64,000 nt of DNA, taken from NCBI RefSeq assembly GCF_008692845.1, contig NZ_VXJW01000012.1, forward strand, positions 60,454 through 124,453, in the 5' to 3' direction. Below the pieces are notes generated by a model. It was not told the DNA's origin. It did no database searches and saw only the letters and a program-made list of their open reading frames with translations. Origin of the DNA: Salmonella enterica subsp. arizonae. GTDB taxonomy: Bacteria; Pseudomonadota; Gammaproteobacteria; Enterobacterales; Enterobacteriaceae. Positions 1 to 11,511 of this stretch are shown here, piece after piece (position 1 is the stretch's first letter; each line of letters opens with the position of its first letter). The translations under genes were made by a program, and so were the position numbers.

Positions 1-229
1 CCACAGCGGCCATCATCACCAGCGGAGGGGCATAGTTATCCAGCTCAAACAGCGGAATAATTGCCCGCAGCAGATCGCTGACGCTAAGACCATCGGCGCG
101 AATCACCTGCGGGCCCAGACTCTGCGCGGGAAAGTGAGCGTCGGAAAAAATGATTTCGTCCCCGTGGCCCATCTCGGCCAGCACTTTGAGCAGTGTCGGG
201 GAAATTAACGGTGAAATGGTTTTTAACAT
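1..229 (-). CDS. fucU: L-fucose mutarotase FucU (3' end cut by window edge)
   Basis: FucU interconverts the alpha and beta anomers of L-fucose so that the isomerase receives its preferred form. Only the first 76 codons are present; the gene runs off the left edge. The start [20 protein letters not shown], followed by GHGDEI and DAHFPA, is characteristic of the RbsD/FucU family, whose conserved His and Asp act in ring opening. The ATG lies one base beyond the fucK stop, so the two are translationally coupled in the leftward fucPIKU operon. Confidence 0.95.
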   Translation of the reverse strand, partial: MLKTISPLISPTLLKVLAEMGHGDEIIFSDAHFPAQSLGPQVIRADGLSVSDLLRAIIPLFELDNYAPPLVMMAAV

Positions 230-230
230 T

Positions 231-1649
231 TCATACTCCCTCAATAATTTCGGGTTCGGTTTGCGGCCAGAAATAGCGATACTGATAATTGACCTGCGCG
301 CGCGCCTGCTCCGGGCTACTAAATTCGCCTACGCCGTACCAGCCGAACATGGCGGCGCCGGCAACGGTGGTTTCCGCGTCGTCCAGTACTTTGACAGGGA
401 TATCAAGCTGATTAGCTTTAATTTGATTCCACAATGCGTTGCGACTGCCGCCGCCAACCAGTAACAGTTCTGTGGCGTTGAAATGACCGATTTTCTCCAG
501 CGTGCACAGATTACGCTGAAGTTGCGCCGTCAGGCCTTCCAACGCGGCGCGATAAAAATGACCGCGGGTGGTATTGAGCGTCACGCCCTGCCAACCTGCA
601 TTTTGGCAGGCGAGCAGATCGCACTGCATCCTTACGCCTTCCGCGCCAGCGGGGATAGCGCGCGCTTCGTCGATCAGCGTTTGCCATGGCGTTTCCGGCG
701 TCCACAGCAGTTTTCGTACCCATTCGAGTACCCCGGAGGCCAGCCACTGCATTCCAGGGTTATAAAGCCCTGACTGACTGTCCAGTTCGCAGGTCGATCC
801 CGGATACTGGCTGAGCAGCGAGGTATCCACCTGACCGCTGCGCACCATCAGGATTTCCCATGTTCCGGAGGAGAGCACCGGTTCACCTTGCTGCGCGCCA
901 GCGCCGAATAACGCGAACTGAGTATCGTGCCCGGCAGAGATCACCGGGATACCCGTCGGTAGTCCGAGCTGCGTGGCCGCGTCTGTTTGTAGCGTGCCTA
1001 TTTGTGCGCCTGCTTCCACGATACGCGGGAATAGTCGGCGCGCCAGACCCGTCGCCTGCAAGATTTCCGGGCTAACGTCGCGCTGATGGATATCCAGTAG
1101 CTGACTGGTGCCAGCCATAGTGATATCGGTCGTAAATTCTCCGGTCAGACGGTGGTTAATCAGCGATGAGATAAATAGCCAGCAGTGAGCGTGTTCCAGC
1201 AGGCATGGATGATTCTCTTTAAGCCAGATCAGCTTATACAGCGTGTTGAAACTGAACGCGCCGACGCCGGAGAGCGTCTGCAATTGCCGGGGCGAGATAT
1301 AGCGTTCAATCGTTTCCATCACGGCGGCGGTTCGCGGACATTTCCAACTGATGACCGGATAGAGCAGCTTGCCCTGCGCATTGACCAGCGCGCCGTCAAC
1401 CCCGAACGTCGTCACCGTAATACCGCGTACAACACACCCCGACAGGGCGCTGGAGAGCGACTTGCAGCAGTCGGCGAAGCGTTGCAGGATGGCGTCCAGC
1501 GACCACTGATGCCAGGCGCTATTTTCTGCGGCAATGTCGCTGGCGTTGGCGGTTGAGGCGCGGGCGACAATTTTTCCCTGGCGATCAACGGCCATCGCCC
1601 GCACGTTAGTCGCGCCGCAGTCGAGAACCAGGATGACGTCTTGTTTCAT
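231..1649 (-). CDS. fucK: L-fuculokinase FucK
   Basis: FucK phosphorylates L-fuculose with ATP to L-fuculose 1-phosphate in the cytoplasm. The protein is 472 aa, the normal length. The N-terminus [14 protein letters not shown] is the FGGY-kinase phosphate-binding loop, and [13 protein letters not shown] and [14 protein letters not shown] are the later FGGY ATPase motifs. I chose the ATG at 1649 (MKQDVILV) because GGAG sits six bases upstream; an in-frame ATG four codons earlier is poorer. A REP element separates it from fucI upstream, and fucU follows after one base. Confidence 0.96.
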   Translation of the reverse strand: MKQDVILVLDCGATNVRAMAVDRQGKIVARASTANASDIAAENSAWHQWSLDAILQRFADCCKSLSSALSGCVVRGITVTTFGVDGALVNAQGKLLYPVISWKCPRTAAVMETIERYISPRQLQTLSGVGAFSFNTLYKLIWLKENHPCLLEHAHCWLFISSLINHRLTGEFTTDITMAGTSQLLDIHQRDVSPEILQATGLARRLFPRIVEAGAQIGTLQTDAATQLGLPTGIPVISAGHDTQFALFGAGAQQGEPVLSSGTWEILMVRSGQVDTSLLSQYPGSTCELDSQSGLYNPGMQWLASGVLEWVRKLLWTPETPWQTLIDEARAIPAGAEGVRMQCDLLACQNAGWQGVTLNTTRGHFYRAALEGLTAQLQRNLCTLEKIGHFNATELLLVGGGSRNALWNQIKANQLDIPVKVLDDAETTVAGAAMFGWYGVGEFSSPEQARAQVNYQYRYFWPQTEPEIIEGV

Positions 1650-1667
1650 AGATAACTCCATAAACGC

Positions 1668-1743
1668 CGCCGGATGGCGCTGCGCTTATCGGGCCTACGT
1701 GGTGCTGTCGGTCCGATAAGGCACGTTCGCGTCGCCATCCGGC
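1668..1743. repeat. REP/BIME palindrome between fucI and fucK
   Basis: Two inverted copies of the enterobacterial REP consensus (GCCGGATGGCG and CGCCATCCGGC) flank a central CTTATCGGGCCTAC-type segment. It lies inside the fucPIKU operon, where such elements typically stabilise upstream mRNA and bind gyrase or IHF. Confidence 0.85.
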
Positions 1744-1752
1744 ATCGGTGTC

Positions 1753-3528
1753 TTAACGCTTATACAGCGGGCCATAATTCTGGCAGGCGCGATAATCCTG
1801 GCCTTCGACATCCATACCATGAGCCGCCCAGGCGGAAGGGCGGTAGATCTTCGCCTCCTCTACGTTGTGCATACATACCGGGATACGCAGCATCGCGGCG
1901 AGAGTAATAAAGTCTGCCCCAACATGACCGATGGTGAGTACGCCGTGGTTAGCGCCCCAGTTCGCCATCACGGAATAGACATCGGTAAACGGGCCTTTTC
2001 CGGTAAGACGCGGCGCAAACCAGGTGGTAGGCCAGGTGGAGTTGGTGCGGGCATCAAGCTGATCGTGCATCGCTTTCGGCAGTTCGACGCTCCAGCCTTC
2101 GGCGATTTGCAGTACCGGCCCCAGACCTTTGATCATATTCACGCGGGTCATAGTGAACGGCACGCCGCCTTCGGTCAGGAAACGGGATGAGTAGCCGCCG
2201 CCGCGGAAGTATTCGTGAATCGCCGGGCACCATTCAGTGGCCGCCAGACACGCATCCGCCTCTTGTTGGCTGATTTCCCAGTGAGGCTTCATGGTCGGCT
2301 TGCCTTCGCTGTCGCGCTGTTTACAGGCACCGTCCAGCGCCGCAGAACCGGAGTTAATCAGGTGAATAATGCCGTGTTCCGCCAGCCCGTTTAGCGCCTG
2401 GCCGGTAACACGTTCGACAGCTTCCGGCGACCAGTAGGTTCGCACGTCGGCGAATATCTGCGCGGTACCGGTGAGTTGATGGCCAAACAGCATCGCTACG
2501 CCGTTCAGACTGTCATTTTCGGTGGCGACGACAAACGGTTCGCGCACGCCGTTCCAGTCAAAAGAGCTATTGAGCAGCGCTTCGGCGGTATCGCCGTTCG
2601 GATATTGATCGGTCCAGTGGCGCTGGCCCTGGAAGCCGGCGGCAATGGCGTTGTAGCCCAGCGATTCTTCAACTAACCCTTTGTCCGCCAGCGTCTTGTT
2701 GCCCTGCATCATGTCGCGAATACACATCGCCATCAGCAGGCTCTCTTTCAGCACTGCGCGGTTCTGGGCTTCATTGCGCTTATACTGCTGGGCGTTCTGA
2801 TCTTCACCGTAGCGGAAGTTTTTATCCGCCCACGCCAGCGCCATCTCCAGTTCAGCCTCATCATAAATTTTCTGATCGATACGGCGGCGTAGTTCGGTCA
2901 TATCAACCGCCTGCACCTTCATGCCCAGCCAGGATTCGAAGAAGTTATGATCAACAATGGAACCGGCGATCCCCATCGACACGCCGCCAACGGAGAGGTA
3001 GCTTTTGCCTTTCATACTGGCCACCGCTAAACCTGCCCGCGCAAAACGCAGCAGTTTTTCTTCAACGTCGGCGGGAATGGAAACATCGTCGGCATCCTGC
3101 ACGTCATGACCATAAATAGAGAACGCCGGAATGCCTTTCTGGTTGTGCGCCGCCAGCGCCGCGGCAAGGTAAACCGCCCCCGGACGCTCTGTACCGTTAA
3201 AGCCCCAGATGGCTTTCGGACGCATTGGGTCCATATCAATGGTTTCGCTGCCATAGCACCAGCACGGCGTAACGGTAATGGTTACGCCCACGTTCTGGCT
3301 GCTGAATTTCTCCTCGCAGGCGGCGGATTCCGCCATACCAGCAATACAGGTATCCGCAATGACGCATTCCACCTGTGCCCCGCAGGCGTGGCGGATTTTC
3401 TCGATGATGAGCGCCGCCGTCGCTTTCGCCATATTCATGGTTTGCTCTTCGAGCGACTCGCGAACGCCCATACGACGTCCATCAATCACCGGGCGGATAC
3501 CGATTTTCGGTAAGCTGATTTTTTTCAT
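1753..3528 (-). CDS. fucI: L-fucose isomerase FucI
   Basis: FucI converts L-fucose to L-fuculose, using Mn2+. The 591-residue length matches the family exactly. The N-terminal stretch [22 protein letters not shown] is diagnostic of the FucI/AraA-type isomerases, and the enzyme is a soluble hexamer in known relatives. It is the middle gene of the leftward fucP-fucI-fucK-fucU transcript, starting about 30 bases after the fucP stop, with a REP element after its own stop. Confidence 0.97.
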   Translation of the reverse strand: MKKISLPKIGIRPVIDGRRMGVRESLEEQTMNMAKATAALIIEKIRHACGAQVECVIADTCIAGMAESAACEEKFSSQNVGVTITVTPCWCYGSETIDMDPMRPKAIWGFNGTERPGAVYLAAALAAHNQKGIPAFSIYGHDVQDADDVSIPADVEEKLLRFARAGLAVASMKGKSYLSVGGVSMGIAGSIVDHNFFESWLGMKVQAVDMTELRRRIDQKIYDEAELEMALAWADKNFRYGEDQNAQQYKRNEAQNRAVLKESLLMAMCIRDMMQGNKTLADKGLVEESLGYNAIAAGFQGQRHWTDQYPNGDTAEALLNSSFDWNGVREPFVVATENDSLNGVAMLFGHQLTGTAQIFADVRTYWSPEAVERVTGQALNGLAEHGIIHLINSGSAALDGACKQRDSEGKPTMKPHWEISQQEADACLAATEWCPAIHEYFRGGGYSSRFLTEGGVPFTMTRVNMIKGLGPVLQIAEGWSVELPKAMHDQLDARTNSTWPTTWFAPRLTGKGPFTDVYSVMANWGANHGVLTIGHVGADFITLAAMLRIPVCMHNVEEAKIYRPSAWAAHGMDVEGQDYRACQNYGPLYKR

Positions 3529-3559
3529 GACAGATTCCTCACGTTATTCGGATAAGTGT

Positions 3560-4876
3560 TTAATTTATGGCCGTTTGTGAACGGAAACGGGCAAAGATGA
3601 AGATGACGGCAAAGCACAATGCTGGAACCAGTTCGGCGGTCGGAATGTTGCCTGCGGCGTCGCTAACGAAGCCCATCACTGGCGTGACAATACCGCCGCC
3701 AATGATGGTCATGACGATAAAAGAAGAGCCGTACTTAGTGTCTTGTCCCAGATTTTTGATGCCCAGCGAGAAGATGGTCGGGTACTGGATTGACATAAAT
3801 GCGCTACACAACGTCAGCGCCAGCAAGCCGATATGCCCGCCGCTAAAGGCGGAAATCAGGCACAGGAGCATGGCGAGCAGGGCGTAGGCGGCCAGCACTT
3901 TATGCGGCGCGAAACGACTGATAAGCCAGGTGCCGGTGAAACGACCTATAAAGAAGCACACCATCGTGCCGGTCAGATAATTTGCGGCGAAACCGGGCGT
4001 CATTCCAGGGATCTCTTCAATAGCGTAGCGGATCAGATAACTCCAGCAGGCGGTTTGCGCCCCCACGTAGCAGAACTGCGCCAGCACCGCCCAGCGCCAG
4101 TGGCGGATACGGATAAGGCGGGAGAGAGAAGATAAGAAGGTACTTTGTTTAGCATCGCTATGATCGTCACTTTGCAGGGCCGGAAATTTTGTCAGCATAA
4201 TCAGCAGCGCAACTACTACTACGATGGCGACGATAATCATGTATGGCGTTTGTACCGATAACACCAGGCTGTGTTTATAGGCGCTAAGCTGATCCGGCGC
4301 CATTTTATCAAGCACTTCCTGCGATTGATGCGGCACGTTAGACAAAATAAGACTTTGCCCAAACACAACGGCGATAATAGCGCCAAAGGAATTGAAAGTT
4401 TGCGCCAGATTAAGCCGGAAATGTCCGCCGCTTTCTGGACCCAATACCGTAACAAAAGGGTTTGCCGCAGTTTCAAGGCAGCCTAATCCGGCGGCAATGA
4501 TAAAAAGGCCAATTAAAAATAATGTATAATTCATTATCTCTGCGGCTGGCCAGAATAATGCAGCGCCAAAAGCATACAGAAAAAGACCAGTGATAATTCC
4601 AGCTTTATAGCTGAGTTTTTTCATCAAAATTCCGGCGGGAATTGGAATGACGAAATAACCAAAATAAAAGGCTGACTGAATTAGCCCGGCCTGAAAGTTG
4701 GTTAGCGTAAAAGCCTGTTGAAATTGCGGTAGTAAAATGTCATTCAGATTATTGGCGACGGCCCACAGAAAAAATAGCGAGCAAAGTAAGGCGAATGGAA
4801 TAATGTAGCGCTTGCTTTTGCTTTGCTCTGCATCCACAGCACGAAAACTCTGTGTTTGTATTGTTGTGTTTCCCAT
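3560..4876 (-). CDS. fucP: L-fucose:H+ symporter FucP
   Basis: FucP imports L-fucose across the inner membrane with a proton. The 438-aa sequence shows about 12 hydrophobic segments of the MFS fucose:proton symporter family. A polar N-terminus leads into YIIPFALLCSLFFLWAVANNLNDILLPQFQ, which carries the N-D pair near the conserved Asp46 of this family. It is the first gene of the leftward fucPIKU operon and shares a 561-base control region with the divergent fucAO. Confidence 0.96.
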   Translation of the reverse strand: MGNTTIQTQSFRAVDAEQSKSKRYIIPFALLCSLFFLWAVANNLNDILLPQFQQAFTLTNFQAGLIQSAFYFGYFVIPIPAGILMKKLSYKAGIITGLFLYAFGAALFWPAAEIMNYTLFLIGLFIIAAGLGCLETAANPFVTVLGPESGGHFRLNLAQTFNSFGAIIAVVFGQSLILSNVPHQSQEVLDKMAPDQLSAYKHSLVLSVQTPYMIIVAIVVVVALLIMLTKFPALQSDDHSDAKQSTFLSSLSRLIRIRHWRWAVLAQFCYVGAQTACWSYLIRYAIEEIPGMTPGFAANYLTGTMVCFFIGRFTGTWLISRFAPHKVLAAYALLAMLLCLISAFSGGHIGLLALTLCSAFMSIQYPTIFSLGIKNLGQDTKYGSSFIVMTIIGGGIVTPVMGFVSDAAGNIPTAELVPALCFAVIFIFARFRSQTAIN

Positions 4877-5437
4877 AGCATCCTCATCGGTTCAGAAGCT
4901 TTTGCGTGCGGTCGGCTCTACTCACCAGAACCAGACCGTAAAATTAGGTGAGTTCGCTTTTCTTACCGGTAATAAATTGGCGTCCGGAATGAACTCATGG
5001 ATTCATTTTCAAATAAAAAAGGCCTTTTAATATGATGGCGGTCACATTTAAGCCTGAGAGCATAGCGTTCTGTGATTATCATCACTTTAATTTTCATGAA
5101 AAAATGACCGTTTGAGATGTTTAATTTAGAAAAACACAGGCAGAATGCCCGAATTAAATTATTGTTGCGAAAACGGGCAGATGTAACTTATTGTTCATAT
5201 TTGCCCGTTTAAAAAAATACTATTCAGAGCGGGCATTTATCGGCAAGTGAAACGGTAGCTGTCTGCTTTATCGTGGCGGATTAATTGATGTGTATCACAA
5301 AATATCGCCATTTAAATTCCCTTCTCTTTATTCAGTATGATGATAGTTGCTAACTATTCGATTATTTCAACAGGACAGCAATGTGATGCGAAAGGCGATT
5401 TTGTTGTCTCATGTTGAATCACAAAGAGAGGTAAATA
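4877..5437. promoter_or_regulatory. Divergent fucPIKU / fucAO control region with CRP site
   Basis: No gene lies in this AT-rich stretch. At 5071-5086 there is a near-consensus CRP site, TGTGATTATCATCACT. A weaker CRP half-site (GTATCACA) lies near 5290. Both fuc operons are known to need CRP and the activator FucR; I cannot assign FucR boxes by eye. The fucA start has a good ribosome site (AGAGAGG). Confidence 0.7.
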
Positions 5438-6085
5438 ATGGAACGAAATAGACTGGCGCGGCAGATTATTGATACCTGTCTGGAAATGACGCGGTTAGGG
5501 TTAAATCAGGGGACGGCCGGTAACGTGAGTGTGCGTTATCAGGGGGGAATGCTGATTACGCCGACGGGAATCCCTTACGAGAAGCTGACAGAGTCGCATA
5601 TTGTCTTTATTGACGCTGACGGTCAGCATGAGCAGGGCAAGCTGCCTTCCAGCGAGTGGCGTTTTCATATGGCGGCATACCAGACGCGCCAGGATGCCAA
5701 TGCCGTGGTACATAACCACGCTGTCCATTGTACGGCAGTCTCGATCCTGAATCGTCCGATTCCGGCGATTCACTACATGATTGCCGCCGCGGGCGGAAAC
5801 TCTATTCCCTGTGCGCCCTACGCCACTTTTGGCACCCGCGAGCTTTCTGACCATGTTGCCGTGGCGCTTAAAAATCGTAAAGCGACGCTGCTACAGCATC
5901 ACGGGCTTATCGCTTGTGAGGAAAATTTAGACAAAGCGTTATGGCTGGCGCATGAGGTGGAAGTACTGGCGCAGCTCTATTTAAGTACGCTGGCCATTGT
6001 CGATCCGGTACCGGTACTGGATGACGAGGCGATCGCTATCGTACTGGAGAAATTTAAAACTTACGGGTTACGTATTGAAGAGTGA
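5438..6085 (+). CDS. fucA: L-fuculose-1-phosphate aldolase FucA
   Basis: FucA splits L-fuculose 1-phosphate into dihydroxyacetone phosphate and L-lactaldehyde. This class II aldolase is zinc dependent; visible ligands and catalytic residues include the HNHAVH motif (about residues 90-95), QHHGLIA (about 153-159) and the catalytic Glu in PSSEWRFH. The length is 215 aa as in relatives, and the start follows an AGAGAGG ribosome site. It is followed after 16 bases by fucO, which handles its lactaldehyde product. Confidence 0.97.
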   Translation: MERNRLARQIIDTCLEMTRLGLNQGTAGNVSVRYQGGMLITPTGIPYEKLTESHIVFIDADGQHEQGKLPSSEWRFHMAAYQTRQDANAVVHNHAVHCTAVSILNRPIPAIHYMIAAAGGNSIPCAPYATFGTRELSDHVAVALKNRKATLLQHHGLIACEENLDKALWLAHEVEVLAQLYLSTLAIVDPVPVLDDEAIAIVLEKFKTYGLRIEE

Positions 6086-6101
6086 TGTCAGGAGACAGGC
6101 G

Positions 6102-7250
6102 ATGGCGAACAGAATGATTCTGAATGAAACGGCATGGTTTGGCCGGGGGGCGGTGGACGCATTAACCGATGAGGTAACGCGCCGCGGTTATCATAAGGCG
6201 CTGATTGTTACGGATAAAACGCTGGTGCAATGCGGTGTGGTCGATAAGGTGACCAGCAGAATGGATGCCGCAGGGCTGGCGTGGGAGATCTATGCGGGCG
6301 TGCTCCCTAATCCTACGATTTCCGTGGTCCAGGAAGGGCTTAAGGTTTTTACCCAAAGCGGCGCGGACTATCTCATCGCCATTGGCGGCGGTTCTCCGCA
6401 GGATACCTGCAAAGCGATCGGTATTATCAGTAACAATCCGGAATTTGCCGATGTGCGCAGCCTGGAAGGGCTATCGCCAACCCGTAAACCCAGCGTGCCG
6501 ATTATGGCGATCCCGACAACGGCGGGAACCGCGGCGGAAGTCACTATCAATTATGTGATTACCGATGAAGAGAAACGGCGCAAATTCGTTTGTGTCGATC
6601 CGCATGATATTCCGCAGGCGGCATTTATTGATGCTGATATGATGGACGGTATGCCGCCCGCGCTGAAAGCGGCAACGGGCGTGGATGCGCTAACCCATGC
6701 TATTGAAGGCTATATTACCCGGTCCGCATGGGCGCTGACGGATGCATTGCATATCAAAGCCATTGAGATTATTGCCGGCGCGCTGCGCGGTGCCGTGGCC
6801 GGAGAAAAAGAGGCCGGCGAGGCGATGGCGCTGGGGCAATACGTTGCCGGGATGGGGTTTTCCAATGTGGGGCTGGGGCTGGTGCATGGGATGGCGCATC
6901 CGCTGGGCGCGTTTTACAACACGCCGCACGGCGTCGCGAATGCTATTTTGCTTCCGCATGTGATGCGTTTCAATGCCGGGCATACCCACGAGAAATTCCG
7001 TGATATTGCGCGGGCGATGGGCGAGAAGGTGGAAGAATTGAGTCTTGAAGAGGCGCGTAACGCCGCCGTTGAAGCCGTATTCACGTTAAATCGCGATGTG
7101 GGAATTCCGCTGCATTTGCGTGATATCGGCGTTCGAAAAGAAGATATCCCGGCGCTGGCGCAGGCGGCATTCGACGATGTCTGTACCGGCGGCAATCCGC
7201 GTGAAGCGAGCATTTCCGACATTATCGAGCTGTATTATACGGCCTGGTAA
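6102..7250 (+). CDS. fucO: Lactaldehyde reductase / 1,2-propanediol oxidoreductase FucO
   Basis: FucO reduces L-lactaldehyde to L-1,2-propanediol with NADH during anaerobic fucose use. It is a 382-aa group III, iron-dependent alcohol dehydrogenase. The GGGSPQD motif binds the dinucleotide, and iron-binding His residues lie in DALTHAIEGY and HGMAHPLGAFYNTPHG. I chose the ATG at 6102 because GGAG lies ahead of it and the protein then begins MANRMILNETAWFG as in E. coli. The reading frame extends upstream into fucA, but those codons are not used. Confidence 0.96.
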   Translation: MANRMILNETAWFGRGAVDALTDEVTRRGYHKALIVTDKTLVQCGVVDKVTSRMDAAGLAWEIYAGVLPNPTISVVQEGLKVFTQSGADYLIAIGGGSPQDTCKAIGIISNNPEFADVRSLEGLSPTRKPSVPIMAIPTTAGTAAEVTINYVITDEEKRRKFVCVDPHDIPQAAFIDADMMDGMPPALKAATGVDALTHAIEGYITRSAWALTDALHIKAIEIIAGALRGAVAGEKEAGEAMALGQYVAGMGFSNVGLGLVHGMAHPLGAFYNTPHGVANAILLPHVMRFNAGHTHEKFRDIARAMGEKVEELSLEEARNAAVEAVFTLNRDVGIPLHLRDIGVRKEDIPALAQAAFDDVCTGGNPREASISDIIELYYTAW

Positions 7251-7254
7251 TTTT

Positions 7255-7332
7255 GCCGGATGGCGGCGTGGATGCCTTATCCAGCCTACAGGATTGACGA
7301 CATGTAAGCCGGATAAACGTAGCGCCATCCGA
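7255..7332. repeat. REP/BIME palindrome after fucO
   Basis: Paired REP units (GCCGGATGGCG ... CGCCATCCGAC) occupy the short convergent gap between fucO and xni. A central GCCTAC/GTAAGCCGG segment gives the usual paired hairpins, which probably serve as a bidirectional 3' boundary. Confidence 0.8.
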
Positions 7333-7337
7333 CAGCT

Positions 7338-8168
<831 letters not shown>

Positions 8169-8174
8169 CTATCC

Positions 8175-8210
8175 GTAGGCCTGATAAGCGAAGCGCCTTA
8201 TCCGGCCTAC
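8175..8210. repeat. REP-type hairpin between xni and sdaB
   Basis: GTAGGCCTGATAAGCG faces CGCCTTATCCGGCCTAC as an imperfect palindrome just after the sdaB stop. This is a single REP-like unit and may end or stabilise the sdaCB transcript. Confidence 0.7.
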
Positions 8211-8232
8211 ATATCCTGAAACCTGGTGGGAC

Positions 8233-9600
8233 TTAATCGCAGGTAACGATTTTCATCGCCAGGCCGCCGCGCGAAGTTTCGCGGTACTTAGCGTTCATGT
8301 CTTTACCGGTTTCGTACATGGTCTCAATCACTTTATCGAGGCATACGCGCGGTTCGCTGGTACGGCGCAGCGCCATACGCGCGGCGTTGACCGCTTTGAC
8401 TGAAGCAATCGCGTTACGCTCAATGCAGGGAACCTGTACCTGACCGGCAACCGGATCGCAAGTTAACCCCAGATTATGCTCCATGGCGATTTCTGCGGCG
8501 ATGCATACCTGCTCTGGACTACCGCCCAGCAGTTCAGCCAGACCTGCCGCCGCCATTGAACAGGCGACGCCGACCTCCCCCTGACAGCCCACTTCCGCGC
8601 CGGAAATGGAGGCGTTCATTTTGTACAGAGAGCCAATCGCGCTTGCTACCAGCATATAGCGAGCAAGCGAGTTGGCATTCACTTCACGGATAAACTTGTC
8701 ATAATACGCCAGCACCGCCGGAACAATACCGCATGCGCCGTTAGTCGGCGCGGTGACCACACGTCCGCCAGCGGCATTCTCTTCGTTCACCGCCAGCGCG
8801 AACATATTGATCCAGTCGACGACTGCCATCGGATCGGTAGTGGTTTTATCCTGGCTGACCAACATCCGACGCAGCGCCGCCGCGCGACGCGGAACGCGCA
8901 GTTTACCCGGCAATACGCCCTCGGTGGTGATACCGCGCTCAATACCGCTGCGCATCACCTCCCAGACCCTGACGAAGTGCTGCTCCAGCGCTTCTTTACT
9001 GTGCAGGGCCAGTTCGTTTTGCATCATCAGACCGGAGAGCGACAGGCCCATCTCGCGGCAATGGCGCTGCAAATCCGCTGCGGTTTTGTAAGGATACGGT
9101 ACGTTAACGGGTTCGCTATTCGGCAAACCAAAGTGTTCTTCATCGACGATAAAGCCGCCGCCAATGGAGTAGTAGGTTTGGCTGTAGAGAACCTTATCGC
9201 CCGCTAACGCGGTAATACGCATCCCGTTCTCATGCAGAGACAGGTTGTCGGCGTGGAAATTCATGCAGTTATCGACCGGAAATTCGACTTCATGCTGCCC
9301 GTTGGCCAGCAGTAAACGCCCGTGGGTGTTTACATCCTGAATAAAGGAGGGAATGGCGTCGATATCGACGGTGTCCGGCAGATTCCCCGCCAGGCCCATA
9401 ATAATGGCGATATCAGTGTGGTGGCCTTTACCCGTCAATGACAGAGAGCCGTAGACATCCACCACGACGCGGGTGACATCCGTAAGAATATGACGGGCAA
9501 TCAGATCATCCGTGAACTGCTTGCCCGCTTTCATTGGCCCAACGGTGTGAGAACTGGAAGGGCCAATGCCGATTTTGAAAATATCGAATACGCTAATCAT
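8233..9600 (-). CDS. sdaB: L-serine dehydratase 2 SdaB
   Basis: SdaB deaminates L-serine to pyruvate and ammonia using an oxygen-sensitive 4Fe-4S cluster. The 455-aa protein starts MISVFDIFKIGIGPSSSHTVGPM, the N-terminal signature of one-chain serine dehydratases. Cluster cysteines are visible in GCQGEVGVA and LTCDPVAGQVQVPCIERNA. The frame is open upstream, but the ATG at 9600 gives the family length. It lies 58 bases after sdaC in the same direction and acts on the serine that SdaC imports. Confidence 0.96.
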   Translation of the reverse strand: MISVFDIFKIGIGPSSSHTVGPMKAGKQFTDDLIARHILTDVTRVVVDVYGSLSLTGKGHHTDIAIIMGLAGNLPDTVDIDAIPSFIQDVNTHGRLLLANGQHEVEFPVDNCMNFHADNLSLHENGMRITALAGDKVLYSQTYYSIGGGFIVDEEHFGLPNSEPVNVPYPYKTAADLQRHCREMGLSLSGLMMQNELALHSKEALEQHFVRVWEVMRSGIERGITTEGVLPGKLRVPRRAAALRRMLVSQDKTTTDPMAVVDWINMFALAVNEENAAGGRVVTAPTNGACGIVPAVLAYYDKFIREVNANSLARYMLVASAIGSLYKMNASISGAEVGCQGEVGVACSMAAAGLAELLGGSPEQVCIAAEIAMEHNLGLTCDPVAGQVQVPCIERNAIASVKAVNAARMALRRTSEPRVCLDKVIETMYETGKDMNAKYRETSRGGLAMKIVTCD

Positions 9601-9658
9601 AGGGCATCTATTGCGGTTGTATCGTAGAGAAGCGCCGCAGTATGCGGCGCTAAAGGAC

Positions 9659-10948
9659 TTAACTGAACAGCGAGTAGAAAATAGCGGAGATGGCAATCAG
9701 GCCTATTACCACAACGAAGATGTTGCTGATATGACCGCTGTACTTACGCATTGCCGGTACTTTCTGGATGGCATACATCGGCATCAGGAACAGAATCATC
9801 GCGATGATCGGGCCGCCCATGGTTTCAATCATGCCCAGGATGCTGGGGTTCAGCGTAGCCACAATCCAGGTGGTAACCAGCATGAACAGCGCGGTAATTT
9901 TGTTCAGTTTGTTGATTTCTATGGATTTACCTTTACCACGCAGCGATTTAATCACCATCCCGTTAAAGCCTTCACGCGCGCCCAGGTAGTGGCCGAGGAA
10001 GGATTTGGTGATAGCAATCATCGCAATGATCGGCGCCATCCAGGCGATAATCGGTGCGTTAAAGTGGTTCGCCAGGTAAGACAGAATAGAGATGTTCTGC
10101 TCTTTTGCCGCCGCCAGATCGGCCGGCGTCAGGCTCAGTACGCAACTGAAGACGAAGAACATTACGGTCAGCACCATCATGATGTGAGCGAATGCCAGAA
10201 TTTTGGAGCATTTTTTCTCAGCCGCTTCGCCGTACTCTTCACGCTTCGCAACGGCGAAGGAGGAGATGATCGGGGAGTGGTTGAAGGAGAACACCATCAC
10301 CGGAATCGCCAGCCACAGGGTCATCCACAGACCGTTGCCGGTGGATGCCGCAGAATCAAAAGACAGCGTTTCCAGGGCTGCGCCGCTCCACTGCGGGATT
10401 AGGTACAAGGCCAGCAGCATCAGCGCGGCAACGAACGGGAATACCAGGATACTCATCGCCTTAACGATCATCTGCTCGCCGAAGCGTACGATGGTCATCA
10501 TGCCGACAATCAGGATCAGGGAAAGAATCGCACGCGGCGGCGGATTAATCGCTAACTGGTGGGTCAGGAAGCTTTCCACGGTATTAGTGATAGCTACGCT
10601 GTAAACCAGCAGGATGGGGTAAATCGCGAAGAAGTAGAGCAGGGTAATCAGTTTACCAGCGCCGATACCAAAGTGTTCCTCAACGACTTCAGTAATGTCT
10701 TCGCCCGGATTTTTACCGGACAGCACGAAGCGGGTTAAACCACGGTGCGCGAAAAAGGTCATCGGGAAAGCGAGAATCGCCATGATGATGAGCGGAATCA
10801 TTCCGCCGACGCCTGCGTTGATTGGCAGGAACAGAACGCCTGCGCCGATGGCTGTGCCGTAAAGGCCCAGCATCCACATGGTGTCCGTTTTGCGCCATGC
10901 GCTTCGAGAGTCAATCGAAGCAATAGTGCTGGTCTGAGTGGTTTCCAT
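9659..10948 (-). CDS. sdaC: Serine/H+ symporter SdaC
   Basis: SdaC (DcrA) is an inner-membrane L-serine:proton symporter of the hydroxy/aromatic amino acid permease (STP) family. The 429-aa sequence has about 11 hydrophobic segments, beginning with MWMLGLYGTAIGAGVLFLPI, whose small-residue GxxIGAGxLxxP motif is the substrate-site signature of this fold. It heads the sdaC-sdaB operon, with a good ribosome site (GGAGAAAT) before the ATG. Confidence 0.96.
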   Translation of the reverse strand: METTQTSTIASIDSRSAWRKTDTMWMLGLYGTAIGAGVLFLPINAGVGGMIPLIIMAILAFPMTFFAHRGLTRFVLSGKNPGEDITEVVEEHFGIGAGKLITLLYFFAIYPILLVYSVAITNTVESFLTHQLAINPPPRAILSLILIVGMMTIVRFGEQMIVKAMSILVFPFVAALMLLALYLIPQWSGAALETLSFDSAASTGNGLWMTLWLAIPVMVFSFNHSPIISSFAVAKREEYGEAAEKKCSKILAFAHIMMVLTVMFFVFSCVLSLTPADLAAAKEQNISILSYLANHFNAPIIAWMAPIIAMIAITKSFLGHYLGAREGFNGMVIKSLRGKGKSIEINKLNKITALFMLVTTWIVATLNPSILGMIETMGGPIIAMILFLMPMYAIQKVPAMRKYSGHISNIFVVVIGLIAISAIFYSLFS

Positions 10949-11511
10949 CTATTTCTCCTGGAGGATGCTAAAAATCAGGGTGCTGGTCTAATCCAATGAA
11001 AAAAGACCTGATCGTAAAATGTAATCTGCTTAGGGACGCTTTTTATATAATTTTTCGCCGAAATAATTTTCGGGCGGAAAGATACATTTTAGTAATGAAT
11101 GTATCAGTGATCGCGATCTCAAATGCAATAATCCGCTTCTTATGTGGATAAATTTGGACCATTAATCTATTAAAAAAACGTCATAACGAATTTCCGGGCG
11201 CGAAGGCTACCATTAACGATATAAGTCCGGAAAGATTGAGGTGCAAGATACGGAGGTTCCACTATAAAAATCAATGTTTTTAGTGGATTCTGGTGAGGAG
11301 TAAGCATTTAGGCCGATAAATCACGGCAAGAGGAGTCAGGTAAACGTTTGCATGCAATCTATTTATGGTGAATCATAAAGGGTATTTATAAAATAAAGCG
11401 AGCTATGTATCTGATGGCAATCATAAAAAATGAATATATGCGCCGATCGCTATGCCGCAATGAAAGGAATGAGAGAAGCGCCCGGCTGTTGGCGGCAACC
11501 GGGCATAAGCG
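10949..11511. promoter_or_regulatory. Long leader and control region of sdaCB, with likely CRP site
   Basis: This 563-base stretch has no convincing gene. At 11106-11121 the sequence AGTGATCGCGATCTCA matches the CRP consensus at 8 of 10 key bases, oriented for the leftward sdaC; sdaC is known to be CRP-activated in E. coli. The rest is AT-rich. Near 11480-11504 a GCCCGG/CCGGGC hairpin could end the ppnN transcript arriving from the right. Confidence 0.5.

Noticed and set aside
1..229. fucU as a truncated gene
   Set aside because: It ends only because the window ends; the visible codons are normal.
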